Shown piece by piece: positions 11,433 through 23,939 of a DNA stretch of 64,000 nucleotides; position 1 is the stretch's first letter; each line of letters starts with the position of its first letter. The stretch comes from Pocillopora verrucosa (Eukaryota; Cnidaria; Anthozoa; Scleractinia; Pocilloporidae): NCBI RefSeq assembly GCF_036669915.1, contig NC_089321.1, forward strand, positions 11,201,414-11,265,413. Direction: 5' to 3'. The translations under genes and the position numbers were made by a program. The notes below the pieces were generated by a model. It was not told where the DNA came from. It searched no databases and saw nothing but the letters and a program-made list of their open reading frames with translations.

Positions 11433-12227
11433 TTATTTTTTACCAACTTCCTCCTTCTGCCTTTCGTTTGCAACCCTTAAAATCGCAGTCGCCATTACAA
11501 CTGATCCGATCTGACGGAACTTGCTTTTCAGGTTTGTGGCCAGCATTCCATCCCGCGGGTTTGCCTGACCCGTAGAAATCTTCCTTGCGGGAGTGCCGGG
11601 TATCTTAGGGAGACGAATGGGGGTTTCGTTGGAGCTGGTCTGACGAGAATGAAGCATCGGCCTCTCTTGAGCAGGGATAATGCCAGACTGAATCAAGGAG
11701 GCGGTTACAGGGCTTGTGCAACGGAATTCTAAAATATCTCGTGAGGTTTCCATGCTTGTTATAAGGAGTGGACTTGGTGCGCGGTTTTTATGTTCGGAAG
11801 GAATACCCACCTTATTACTGGGTGTTGTGGCAACTTTCTTTGAATCCGGCGCTGGCTCTTGAATACATCCCAGCGGCTTCAGGGGTTGTTTGCATTCTGC
11901 GAAAGGTCTCTGAAAATCTTCAACTATGTCAACAGTATGTCGACGTAAACCCCCAATCGGATCCGCGAGGCTATCTTTTCTCCTCTCATCAACTAAACAT
12001 GGCAAGCTCAAACGCTTCGTCATCAATTTAGACTGCTTGGTGTATCGGTCGAGGCTTTCGACCAAGCTTTCCCTCGCCAACGATATCCTACGCAACTCTC
12101 TGTCAATGTAGCCTCTTTCTCGCGAGAAAGACTCGAGTTTTTGTCGAAGAATCTTGTCCTCCATGCTATTTTTCATCTGTACTGTCTTATTTCTCTCAGC
12201 TAGGGCTCGTTGCGGATACTTTGACAT
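11433..12227 (-). CDS. Intronless coiled-coil protein, unknown function
   Basis: A 264-codon single-exon frame beginning MSKYPQRALAERNK and ending EEVGKK. Residues about 15-75 are charged and helical with heptad-like spacing (DKILRQKLESFSRERGYID), which predicts a coiled coil. The middle and C-terminal parts are rich in Ser, Thr and Pro and look disordered. There is no signal peptide or membrane segment. It sits between the 3' ends of CFAP69 and HELQ, transcribed in the same direction as HELQ, with an ATG that is the first in frame. Length, composition and biased codon use are far above chance for this AT-rich sequence, so I believe it is real, but I do not recognise the family. A retrocopied gene is possible; I see no clear poly(A) remnant. 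Confidence 0.7.
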   Translation of the reverse strand: MSKYPQRALAERNKTVQMKNSMEDKILRQKLESFSRERGYIDRELRRISLARESLVESLDRYTKQSKLMTKRLSLPCLVDERRKDSLADPIGGLRRHTVDIVEDFQRPFAECKQPLKPLGCIQEPAPDSKKVATTPSNKVGIPSEHKNRAPSPLLITSMETSRDILEFRCTSPVTASLIQSGIIPAQERPMLHSRQTSSNETPIRLPKIPGTPARKISTGQANPRDGMLATNLKSKFRQIGSVVMATAILRVANERQKEEVGKK

Positions 12228-12928
12228 GGTTTCAATACTTAGTGAACTGAGCTGTCTCTAATACACTTCTACTTCAGTTTACTATGAGTTTTCTGAGTTA
12301 TGTAATAAGCCGCATTTTCAGCTTTTAATTAAAATTAATTAACAGCTTTACCTAATCGACAATTAAGCAGACGACTGGAAAACAACCGCCCCTTAGGGAG
12401 TCTAAGTGTTTATGAGCAAAACAGCAATTAAGACGTCTTTCATGGGACATTTAGCTTCGATGAAACAATTTCTACGTTCCTGTTTTCAACACCACTTCTA
12501 AATATCTTCCAGTTCCTCTTAACTTAATATCGCAGTGGTCACGTTAGCATTTCAGATTCTATTCCATCTGTCAATCCGAAATAATTTTTTACAAGTTTAT
12601 ACAGTGGTATTGTTTACAATTAATATACCTTTATTCAAAAGAAATTAATTAAACCATATACGCCTGAATACGATCGCCGTTTCCTTCATAAATACAATCA
12701 CTTCATTGCTAACAATACGAAATGAAGATACAAAAAATATTTACTACTAATGCGATTTATGCATCCGTGATTAAAATCACATAAATAATTCCGAGGTGCA
12801 GTAATTTCCTTTCCGTAGACAGACGAGTGTCAGGTAACTTTGTATCATTAAAATGCTGTGCACGAATGCATGTACGTATTGAGATTTTGTTTCTTGAAGC
12901 AGAACAATAAAGAACTCCGGATAAATTA
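12228..12928. other. HELQ 3' UTR and spacer
   Basis: AT-rich. A minus-strand AATAAA at 12630-12635, about 295 nt past the HELQ stop, is a candidate poly(A) signal. The promoter of the coiled-coil gene should also lie here. Nothing else seen. Confidence 0.5.
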
Positions 12929-15900
12929 TTAATTTTGTGACTGTTCGGTGGAAGGTAAGTCTGGCGCAGTTGTCATCTCCTCAGCTTCTTCTCGCAAAGC
13001 ATCCGCTTTCTCTTCTAGAAGCATCTAAAAAACGACACCTCAAATCTATCAGCCACCGACTCTCTTAATAACTGGTCACAATTTTGCGTGCGTTTTCAAG
13101 GAGAAGTTGTTCACAGATCAGTTACTGGTTCAGTATCATCGTTTTAAAAGGATATAGGGTGTCAAAAATCCTTTTCTGACAAACAGGCTAGATTCTACAC
13201 GACATCAATTAAGATGGATAAAAATATATTAAATTTCATACAACAATTGTCTCGAAATAGAACCTTCGAAAAGTCTTAAACTCCAAAGAAAAACAAGCGA
13301 CAAATTTGTGTTACAGTTAAAGAAAAAAACCTGAACTCGACTCTGAAAACACAAGCCCACGAAAGTATTCACCTCAACCTCTAAGTCAAGGTCTCTAAAC
13401 ATAGTTGGTTTATTGATCAACTCACGTGCGCCCCACGTGACTACAAAAAAAACATACTAAAGGGGGGGGGGAGGAATGAGAAAATGGCAGTTTGAAATGA
13501 GGAGAAGAAACAATCATCTTAAATGACACAATCTTCGACCAATCAATACGCACACATCTCTATCTCCATAATCAACGACGCAATTTTGTTAAAAATGTAA
13601 AAACTTTAATTTGGTTACCTTAGCAGCGGAGACAATCTGATTAGCCTGACGTCTGGGGAGGTGCTCGATATGTTCCACGAGCGAAGCGGGATCAGCCCAG
13701 GCCAGGCTACTCAGGGTTTTGTATCCGGCCTTTACTAACTGGTGTGCACGACCCTAAGGGGAAAATAAAGTAAATTAAAATAGAATCATAAAAACCTAAG
13801 GTTGTATGCTTCTGATTGAAATGAAAGAAGGAGCGTGGAGGAATCTGACCAGACCTAAATGAAACAGTCATTGTCACCCCTGACAGACTGCAATGATTAG
13901 GACGCGGTTTTATCAAACAACGACTAAACTTTGTTTTAATAATTTGCCCTTTGAGCACTGCCCTTGGCCGCAAAACGTCCATCTTTTCGAACACGTACGG
14001 ATGTAAAGAAAGAGTGAGGAAGAGGGAACCCTTACCCTCATCCTTGGGGGTTTTCCTGCGTTATTCTTCTCGGTGTACAAAAGCTGTTCAGCTACTGATT
14101 TCGAAAATAATTCAATGTTTACCTGTTTCACCCCAGGAACTTCCATTAGGGGCACAAGCTCCAAGCTCGCTGTGTAAGACAACTTCTTTACCATGACTTC
14201 AAGTAGCGTATTCACGCCCCAAAATTCATTCAGTTCCTGAACATAAAAAAATTGTTGCAAATAAGGACCTTAAAGTAATCCTCCCACTTGATTACAAAAC
14301 ATTTTTCCCCAACTAGACAAGAGAATTTCATATGTTATCAAATCCATGTCCCCTGGTTATCAGTTGCCTTAATTCTCATCATCTGTCTAAGAATTGAATA
14401 ACTGATCAATCAGGGGATAAAACGGCAACCATGAAACCTCTCTCATTTGAGTGAGTTTCTCAAAACCGACTGATCCAATTACAGAAACCGAGCAACATAC
14501 TCCAACTAAATTCTTTGACAACTGTACTTCGAGCCTAAAGTCTGAAAATTAAATACCGCCAACAAAGCTCTTGTTGAATCACTCGCTGGGACAAACTTAC
14601 TCGAGTGAAGTGGACCATGCAGGACGCGAACGAAGACGCTGAAGTTAACAGATTCTGCACAAATCCGCGAGTTACGTTAAAAAGACGGGCCACATTCCAT
14701 ACAGTATCCTCTTGTAACAATTTGTAAAGCATCAAGGTCAAATAGAAACGCCTCACTCTGCTTTCTGTAGTGTCGTCCTAATTACAAAAAAAAATGTTAC
14801 GACACAGCGAACAAACGTCAGGCATGTGCAAGGGGATCAATTTTGGCCAGCCACACGTCAACTTCCCGTGCAAAAGTTCAAAGGAAAACCTCAGAAACAA
14901 GCGCTGTCTGAAAATATGCGAAAAAAATTGAAACGTTCTCAGAATTTTGTTAAAGGCTACAAAAATAAGGACAAAGAAAACTTAACAGTTTTCGAACACA
15001 AAACTTATTTAATAATGGGTGTTCTGTTAATTTGCAATTTTGTTTTGAGGTTTATCAAAAAAGGTATACACTTTTAAAACACCGTGACCTTCTAGCCTGT
15101 GTGACTGTTTGTAAATTCTCTAGGAAATCCTGGTTCTGACAGCTTGGAAAGCACCGCATCAACAATTAAAACATTTGCATATGCGCGGGACGTTTGACTG
15201 CCATATTGATTGTTATTCGCTTTGCGCGTACAATTTCTATCCCTTCACGTCTACCAAATAAGCCATAATGAACATCTCTGTTACCAAAACAAACCCCAAA
15301 TCAAAGTTCCACAGAAAAAACAAGAACGAGACAGCGCCATGTCGTGCCATGGATGTCAGAGAAATAAAATAGAATGTGATAAGGACCTAACTCCCCTGCG
15401 CAATTCAATAAGATGACCATTTACCATTTTCGATCGCTGTCCTGTGGCTCTTCTGAATAAAAAACTTTCTGTTGCTCCCAAAAGTTCAGCGACTCTTTCC
15501 TCGGACTCTTCACGAAATGAAGATACCTAAGGGCGAAACGACCACAACTGTAAGTCTTCGATAAAACTCTTCCAGGCAGGTCACCTTAGGTTCGTTTTTT
15601 TTTTTCGGGCACAGGGTTTCAAATATGTTTTGGAAGAGCATTGAACATAACGTTCTTCATGACGAACAGACAGTCTTTTTGGAAAAATTTCTTCAACCAG
15701 GGGATAAAATTCCACCAGAGCAATTTTCGATATAGCGCTTCTAAAAGGAAAAACCAAAGTAATCACAAACGGCCAACTAGAGGAAAGGGTAATATCCAAA
15801 GGAACCAATGAGAATTCAAAGTTAACACACGTGACTTGTGTCCAGCGCGGGAAAACGCGGGCAACCAAGTCGCGATTCCTGTTAGTTTTGCATTTGATTG

Positions 15901-18900
15901 GTTGGAAGGTGGTGCATGATATTTTAACCAATCAAATAGCGTATAGCGTATATTACAATCTGATAATACTTTCAACACTTAATCAAAAACTGTTCCCACT
16001 GACCTGCTTGTAATATACCATCCACTCAGGTTGGGGTGAATCTCTTAAATCATGTGGCGTAACCAGATACAACAGGTGTAGCTCATTGGCTAGCACGAGG
16101 TTGTCCTGGGCTCTAGAAAGCTCGCTATATATCATGGGACTGCTGTCCACATCAATGCACCCTGCAAGAATGAAATTCCCTCATGAAAATTAACAAGCGT
16201 TTAACAACTCAGTAAACAGCTGCATACAACTCGCGATTTTCTTAGTCACTCACTATAAAATGCCGGTTTTGCTACCTTAATTAATTATTATCCACTGCTT
16301 AAGTGTTACGTATGCCTCCACTTACAAAGTATAAAGCAGCCTCAATTAAAATTTAACAACAAACAGGCGAAACTTAAAGAGGCCCCACCCCCTCCCCTCT
16401 CCTTCCTTTTGACCGTCGCTAACCCCCCTGGTAAGAATTTATTTCTCTCCTCAGCTTTCCGCTGCCGTAAAAAACGAGAAAATACTGAGCAATAGCTCGC
16501 AAAAATCACGCCTGCTCTGCATGCTGTCGCACTTAAGTTTATGTCACTGAAATTGACGTATCTCCCGAAAATAGGTGTCAGAAAAGGGTTCCACTGCATT
16601 CTCTTCTCCATTCTTTCAACAGAGCGTATTTCTTTTGCTATTTTTTCCAAACCTTTAAAAGTAGCATGTCCAAGCTGAGTGACTTCAATCTTCGTGCTGT
16701 CTGTAGAACCAGTCATTTTAATATGTCCCAAATTGTGTAAGGAGTCCAGCGCTGTCTCCATCTGTTCAGTAATGTTGACTGACTGTGATTCTGACTGCAC
16801 AAACAGTAAAGTGTTCTGCATGAACTGTGTCAGTTTTTCTGTTGTTGTACATAGCTGCAAAAAAAAAAAAGGATTTGAGGTTAAACAACCTGTATCACAA
16901 GGATTATTATCAAGAGAAATCACATCTTGAGAGGTACACAACATTTTTTTTGGAGTAACTTTTTATTTTCAAAGGGAATTTACGTTAACTAGAAGTCAAA
17001 GAAATTTTGAATTGAGTGTTGGAAGTAATTGGGGATTGCACTGGCTTTCATTTCCCTTCCTCTGTGATTGATCCAGAAAACTCGCACCACTTTTTCAACC
17101 AATCACATGGAAAAATAAAAACAAACTAAACTTGGTGAAATACGGTGGCCAATTTACGTTTTTAACTCAGTTGTTAACACTAAATTACTTGTTGAAACAC
17201 GTTTTCCTCGTGAGTTCTCACCGGCTTCTTAAGATATTTCCTTTAAAAACTCAAATAAAATGCGTTCGAAAGAAAACCCTACGATGGTCAGGGACTATAT
17301 TCTTGTTTCCATAGAGAATAATTTGTTGAGGAGAAATCACAATATTTTCCTTACACAACTTACTTTCAGTCCTATAAGTGTCAGGAGCATTGCTCTTAAT
17401 CCTTTGCCATTGTCAAACAATAATCCACTATAACAGCTCTCCAACGGGCCTGAAAATAGGTGACGAATCTGGGAAGAGAAAAAAAGCAACTTACACCTCG
17501 ATGAAAGCAAAAGAACAAATCCCACACTAATCGTGACACACATCGTTTCTTCCTTGGAAGATGAGTCTTGTTTCGCGCAAGGTGAATCAAATTTCCCTTA
17601 AGACCATTTTTCTGCGAGGCGTGCTGTATTCAACAAAAGACGTTCTCATCACTCTTTGCGATACGTGTCCAATTTTTCGCGAGATGTGCCTCAAATCTCG
17701 CGAGGAAAACGTGTCTCACCAATCGTGAAACAATTCTAATTTATCACGATATGTCCTTAGATTTTTCTCATTTCTTACAGAATTGCCTCTTTCCCGCGAG
17801 AGATGTATCATTCCTCACGAGACGTGTTTTACTTCTCCTGAGACGTGTCTTACTTCTCCTGAGACGTTTCTCGTTTCTGGCGAGACGTGTCCTATTTCTC
17901 GCGAGGCGTGTCTCATTTCTCGTAGGACGCGTCTTGTTTCGCGCAAGATGTGAATGAAAAGTAAAGACTGCACAATCAAACCTATGGCAGTACGTGACCA
18001 ACAACAAAATTAATCCTAACCTTGGGTTTATCCGAATCTTTGACGATAAGAATACTTTCTCCAGACGTGTCTATTCCAGCTCGCCCCGCCCGACCAATCA
18101 TCTGCTTGTACTGACTCTGACTGAGCACTGAGCTTCCTACATACGGCGCACGGATTATCACCCTGCACACCAAACTAACACATTAGCTGCTCCTGAATAG
18201 CAGGAGACAAAAAATCTTTGTTTTCGCAATAAGCTCAATCCTTAAAAGCGGAATCTATTTGTGAAGCACGAGTATGATTAGAGAGAGAATTTTTCCAACA
18301 AAAATGAACCCATAAAAAGTGCTTGCAACTGGTGCATACTGTCCAATTATACAAGCATGACACGTAAACTGTCCTTTTGTTGCTCAAACTGAGCTGCTGT
18401 TGTAAAAACCAATTACGTTTGGGAGTTTCGTTATAGTTTTGATCTCATACGAGAATCAAAGGGCTGTCAATCTGTTACACACCTCTTTGCTGGCAAATTG
18501 ACACCAGCTGCTAAAGTTGAAGTGCAAGTCAGAAGACACAGCACCCCCTGACAGTAGCCGTCCTCAATGAGTTTCCGTTCATCCATCGTCAGCCCGCTGT
18601 GGTGATAAGCAATTCCAAAAGGAATGGTCTGTTTCAACACGGGACAGAGGTCAGAAGCTTCATTGTACAAAGCTTTCATCAACTGAAGTCTTTCTTGAGC
18701 TTTGACTTGGCACAATTTCCTAGTAACACACAAAATGAACCTTAACTGAAAGTCAAAAATCCGGGAGCACTACTAACAATTTGTTACCTGGGCATAAACT
18801 TCACAAGAAGCAATGCTAAGTTTTGGCAGTTTTTCTTTGTAGAACAAAACACGAGACAGGAGTGATCTGGTACGACCTCCAACACTAGGGATAACAACTG

Positions 18901-21900
18901 GTCTGGATCTTGCTTTAGGATCCTTTGGTCCTAGGAACAATTATAACAAAAATCTTAAAAAAGTAGACACCAAGCTAGTAAAACTACTTCAAAAACATTC
19001 CAATACTGCTGACACTGAGGATTTTACCGCTTACAAGCAGTTCTAATTTGATTGTAATATCAGTAGTGGTGACTGAGGTTTTGACAACCTTAGTGGAAGT
19101 CATCATCAGAGTCATTGTTAGTTTTCTTGATCTTGATGATGACATCTGTTAAGGTTGTAAATACGGCACTGGCTACAACCAAGAACAGTCCTTCTCAGGA
19201 CTACTTTCACCTGTACAATCAGACCACACAATCAAATGCTATTGTGGCTTCGTGTGTTTATGTTCTGACCTGCTTGAGAGAGATTCTCCTAACTGGCTTG
19301 CTGCATTCTTCCTCAGGATCTGTAGCCTCAGGAACTTTATAAATGTCATGCCCCACTTTTACAAACTCCTTCAGTTCAACCTGAGCAAAGATATATCAAT
19401 CAATTAAAACATGCTCATCACATTTTATATTGTCAGTATGTTACAGTTTCCAGGCTACAGACTGAATTATATATCATGTGCAGGGTATAAAACACCAACA
19501 GGGAATAAAGGGTACTTTATAAAATCTGAATCACTAATAAAATTTTGTACTCACTGGTCTAAAATTATTTGAATACACCTCTGCCTTTAAAAATGTCTTC
19601 AAATCTGCAATGTTGCTTAAAGTAGCACTCATTCCAATGATCTGAGTGGTGGCTACAAAATGTAAAATTATAAAAATCAAGAGTTACTTCTCCAATCAAA
19701 ACAGGCTCAACAAGCCTTAGCTTCAATTTATCCATAGCATAAAACAATTCTGGATATTTCTGTTCTCCCTTCTTGTGAAGAATTTTTGGCCATCAGAGAC
19801 AATCTGCTTGAGTCAAATAATCAGAAAACGTCATTACACAGCACTGTAGAGTACTTACAAGACACAAACATGAGCTTTGCCAGACACATCTCTAAAGTAG
19901 CACCTCTTCCAGCCTCTCCAAGCATATGCAGCTTGACAGATAAGAAAATAAATATATCACACTGTTATTGGTTAACATAAAAAAATGAGACATAACTATA
20001 GTATATTAGATAGAGTGAAACCATCTACATATCTGCTCAACTCTCAGTCAAGGATTCAAGTCTTCTGTACCTCGTCAATTACAACAAGTCCCAAGGTTGA
20101 AATCCTGCTTTCTTCAATCAGGCCATTAATAAGCGCATTTGCCTATTTGAAAAGAGAAGTTTAAAAAAATTATTTAAAATGGCTTGAAAACAGTTAAGGT
20201 AAACTTCATTATTTGAAGAGCTACATGGAATAAAATCATGGCTGACTTCTGATGCAAAATTAAAATCCTCCTTGAGTTCCATGAGCTCACTTCTGGGCAT
20301 TTTCTCTGCCCCCTTTCATTTGTAATGCTTCAACAGAACCTTCAAACCTTCTCTATTGTTGCGATATACACAGATTTCTTCTTGCGTCTTTTGCGTGGAG
20401 GGATTCTTCCTCGGCTGGCAGCATACTCTTCTACTAAGAAGCTGAGGTCAACAGCAAATTGAGAAAGAGATTTAACCTGATGATCAAAGACAAAGAAATC
20501 CTTATTGAGATAGGCATTAAAAGCAAGTACAGGCATCATGTCACAAAGCAGGAAAAGTGTTCCGAATCTTATGGCTGGCTGGTTAACAGGTGTAAATATA
20601 GAGCTTGTACAGGAGTTTTCAAGGTAGATCAAGGCATTTGTGAGTAGAAAGGGAGTCTCTATTTCTTTCAGACTCCTGAAAACACTAGAAATATTTCTAA
20701 AGGTATTTTTTGTTGAGAAGGGGTGGCCAATTAAACATGAGATAACAAAATTGTAAGCAACAATAGTTTTGCTGGTAAGTCCTGATCAACATCCCCAAAT
20801 AGTTCAAGTATTTATAATTTTCTGAATTCAGAGAGGAGAAAGGGGGAAGAAAGGACATTTTTAAGCCCGCTTGCAAAAAGTATAAATTAGCCTTAAAAGA
20901 TAAACCTTTTAAGAAGGTAACTCTCATTAATTAATTAAAAAGTTACCTACTCCTGTCGGAGTTAAGGTGTTTCTTAGGTCTACGCATGTACTAATTTATA
21001 CGTACATAAAAGTATTAAAATAAATATTCTAACATTGGTATTCTAATGCGGCAAACTTAAGACACAGAATCACCTTTTCCTGTACAATTGACACAAATGG
21101 GAGAACAAACAAGACATCTTTCTCTTGCAAAAGCAGCTCTTTGAAAATAAGAATTTCTGCAACTAAAGTTTTGCCTCCACTTGTTGGAAGGGAATAAATC
21201 AAGTTTCTTCTCTCCTTAATAGCCTCTAGATTGAGGCAGTCTTTTTGCCAGTCTGCAATGAAAAAAAATGCATCAGTATGTCTTTAACCCTCAAGATCTG
21301 AGAAGCAATTCTCTCCAAAGCTGCTACATATTAACTTGTATATTAGAAAAGAGAATTTGGTGTTTTGTTAAAATGTTCTTTAGCTGATGGGTTTGTTAGT
21401 TCTCATCACCTGTTTGTTGGATTATGTATTAAAAGTGTATGGAGAAATTATATTTTGATCTATGGTGGGAGTTCAGGAGTGAACAACTTAAATTGTTCAA
21501 TGGTTCAATTGACAAATTTAATATAATATGTGAATTAGAAATACAGACAGTAGCTGGTCACCCAAAATAACTTTACTCTTTGACCCCTAGAAGGGGCTGA
21601 ACCTTATTTCTCCTCAAAGTATCACCCCTGAATCAAACATTAAGGTCATGAGAATAAAGGAAATGATCACCAACTAAAGAAGCACTTGGTTGTTAAACAA
21701 ATTCTTCTTTTTCATACTTTAGGAAATGTCTGAAGAAGAGAATGGAGAATATGTGTACTGAGTGTTAACCCTTTAACTCCCAAAATCTGATTGTTAATTC
21801 TCTCTTCTAGCTGCTACACATTTCTATGTAAACTGGTTACAAGAATTTTGCTTTCAATCAAGCTAATATTGTGTACTTGATGAGTTTGAGTATTCTCACT

Positions 21901-22662
21901 ACCTGTTTGCTGGATAATGTATGAATATTGTGGGGAGAAGTTACATGTTTATCACTCCTGGGAGTTGAAGGGTTAAGGGTTATCTTAAACTAACTTACCA
22001 TACAAACTATCAATTCCTTTGTATTTCTGTAACAATTCTTTGACTTTGAGAGGTAAGCCATAAAACTGCTTTTCCTCCTCTTCTAGTAAAATTGCCAAGT
22101 TGCCTTGCGTACGGTTCAAGGCAGCCGAGGAAGTGATAATTTCACTCAAATTCAAAGCAGCTAAAACACCATCATCGTCGCAAAAACTGGAACTGTTGAT
22201 TAAACTTTTCAATCCAAAAGGAGAGCTAATACTTGTTGCATTAGTTTGTTCACGCTTGAAATACCTTGCAGATAGTTCAGCTTCGCAATCCTGTATATCA
22301 TTCCCTGTTCTATTTGGAGTGCTGCAGTAGCGGTTTTTCTCTTCTGCAACTTTTAACCCTGTTAGAGACTTCTCGCGTTTCCGCACCTGTTGATCGTCCT
22401 CCATCGAAGGTTCGGCTTTTTTTCTATCATCTACCATTTCACTCTCGCTACAGCTGCCATTTAAACTCCTTCGCTTCGACCGTCTGCTTCTCCTCACATC
22501 GAGAGTAGAAGTTTTCTTAATTTTATAGTCTTTAACCCGATCTATTGTCAACTCTTCATTACTTCTTCTAAAGTTTATCTTTTTCACAGCGACCACATCT
22601 TTGCGTAACCGTTTCTGGTCATTAGTTGAAGCACAATTTGCTGTTCTTTTGATAGTATTCAT
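12929..22662 (-). CDS. HELQ: HELQ, POLQ-like superfamily 2 DNA helicase (Hel308 family)
   Basis: ATP-dependent 3'-5' helicase acting on stalled forks and in RAD51-linked repair and interstrand crosslink tolerance. Eighteen exons, 5' to 3': 22662-21999, 21252-21074, 20476-20348, 20142-20071, 19931-19859, 19652-19555, 19380-19270, 18930-18788, 18719-18483, 18162-18021, 17468-17364, 16854-16653, 16161-16004, 15526-15425, 14777-14601, 14236-14123, 13753-13619, 13024-12929. They join in one frame to 978 residues (human about 1100). Walker A PTSGGKT at 244-250, DELH at 347-350, motif III GMSATL, motif [15 protein letters not shown] at 586-598, then the winged-helix and ratchet regions and a helix-hairpin-helix tail ([20 protein letters not shown]). 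The N-terminal ~215 residues are disordered and all in exon 1. All catalytic motifs are intact. The start is the only ATG giving a long first exon. Confidence 0.95.
15835..15905 (-). repeat. CGCG/CCAAT repeat, single unit
   Basis: gcgcgggaaaacgcgggcaac ... agtcgcgattcctgttagttttgcatttgattggttg in HELQ intron 13. The same family as 3940-4125 and 8745-8815. Confidence 0.45.
17140..17240 (+). repeat. Penelope-type repeat, right arm only
   Basis: tacggtggccaatttacgtt followed by aactcagttgttaacactaaattac, matching the right arm at 31612-31662. No ribozyme-like core. In HELQ intron 11. Confidence 0.55.
17680..17945 (+). repeat. ~22-25 bp minisatellite (cgagacgtgtctcatttctc type)
   Basis: About ten degenerate tandem units in HELQ intron 10. 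Because no unit contains a stop in one minus frame, the array gives a spurious arginine-rich ORF at 17768-18007. Confidence 0.65.
21572..21766 (-). mobile_element. CCCTTTAA-type MITE, subfamily 3, worn copy
   Basis: tttgacccctagaaggggct at the left, then tatcacccctgaatcaaac, ttaaggtcatgagaataaag, and agtgttaaccc at the right. It matches 33761-33968 in the same direction and abuts the next MITE. Confidence 0.45.
21766..21976 (+). mobile_element. CCCTTTAACTCCC MITE, subfamily 1
   Basis: Ends taaccctttaactcccaaaa and ctcctgggagttgaagggtta are terminal inverted repeats. The inside is tctgattgttaattctc ... gtattctcactacctgtttgctgga. About 210 bp, no ORF, in HELQ intron 1. Confidence 0.7.
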
Positions 22663-22818
22663 CTCTCCCTGGGTTAAAACCCATCATATAAAATTATTTC
22701 ATTCAACTTTCTTGGTTATGTTGAAACTTTTTCCAAAGTAGCACGCTGGGCACTGCCGCCATCTTTATATCTGCTAAGGATCTGGTACAAAGCTTCGCGA
22801 TGCTGTAAAACGAGGACT

Positions 22819-22874
22819 GTGGAGTACGGACTGCGGAGTACGGACTGCGGAGTACGGACTGCGGAGTACGGACT
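22819..22874 (+). repeat. 14-bp tandem repeat, four copies (gcggagtacggact)
   Basis: Four head-to-tail units, three identical and the first with one change (gtggagtacggact). It lies about 160 bp upstream of the HELQ start codon, so it is probably in the promoter or 5' UTR. Confidence 0.8.
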
Positions 22875-23184
22875 ACCGTGTACGGACGACGGACTATGAC
22901 TACGCCGACAGTATCCTACCAGAAGCATATAACCTGGCTATATGTCGTTTTATGTGGAACGAACTCTTTATACCTGTGATCAAAACGCTCCATACATTGC
23001 TGCTTTTCCGTTACAAACTATAAAGGAGCATCTGATGGTGAATTATTTCCGCAGCCCAAGCAAACTCATGTAGACACTCTACATTGTTTTTTTTCCTTCC
23101 ATTCCACCCACCTCTTTCGTTTTGTCATTTACCAATGTCTTTTTTTATTGTTCATTTGCTTGTTTTTGTAGGCTGCTCCAAACT

Positions 23185-23330
23185 TAGTCAATAACGTAAA
23201 TTGGCCACCATAAAGAGTTTCAAAGCTAACGTTTCGAGTTCTGACAAAGGACCAGGGCTCAAAACGTAAGCTTTGAATCTCTTTAAGGTGGCCTATCAAC
23301 TAAGTTGATAATACTTAACTACCATATTAT
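23185..23330. repeat. Penelope-type repeat, compact decayed copy
   Basis: aacgtaaattggccaccataaagag and gctaacgtttcgag (reverse core), then ctgacaaaggaccagggctcaaaacgt (forward core, mutated), then taaggtggcctatcaact. Cores in both orientations are face to face. Confidence 0.55.
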
Positions 23331-23939
23331 ACCATAATTTTGTTAAGCACCATGAGGAAATATTTACTCTGAAGTTGTCAAACAGAGAAAATTCCCTCAA
23401 TTCAAAGACTGGTGCACTTTTGGTAACCTCTCCTTACAGTGCTCATCGCACTTTGTTTTTTCCTTTTTTTTTTTTGGAGGGAGGGGGGATCTATATTCTG
23501 CACAGCCAGTCAACTATAATAACAAATATAATGAGAAAGGTTAGAATTAATGTATTTATGTTTTTTTGCACCTTTCAAGCCCAAAGATCTTTGCCAGCAG
23601 TTTTCCCAAAATCGTTTAAACTTTTGGCAAGCATAGCTTGAAGAGTTCTTGTTTTACGATATCTTAACATTTACATTGCCAATCATCATTGCCTTGAATT
23701 CTTCAACGTTTGTTTGGTTATTGCCATCATTGATGCAGAGACCCGTGGTTAGCCCTGTGGGAGCCCTGTGGTGGGTTCCCTGTGGTAGTAATCCATGGTC
23801 AACAGGGCACCCATGATCAACTTAACAAGCCGTCTATAAACTCTCTCCACTATTTCTATGCAGTTCTCTTCACATTGACCACAACTGGTTAGGAAAGCTC
23901 ATTTTAATATTTTCCAGTGAGAAGGGTCAAATAAATACC

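Larger units (their letters stand above)
22663..23939. other. HELQ promoter region and METTL6 3' UTR
   Basis: METTL6 ends at 23940 and HELQ starts at 22662 in the same direction. The stretch holds the 14-bp tandem array just upstream of HELQ, a Penelope-type repeat fragment at 23185-23330, a poly(T)/G-rich patch near 23460 and no coding exon. Confidence 0.5.

Noticed and set aside
14826-15416. Two plus-strand ORFs in HELQ intron 14
   Set aside because: Antisense to HELQ, low complexity, no domain and no splice support.
17751-18007. Arginine-rich ORFs on both strands
   Set aside because: They are translations of a tandem repeat whose period keeps the frame open; not genes.
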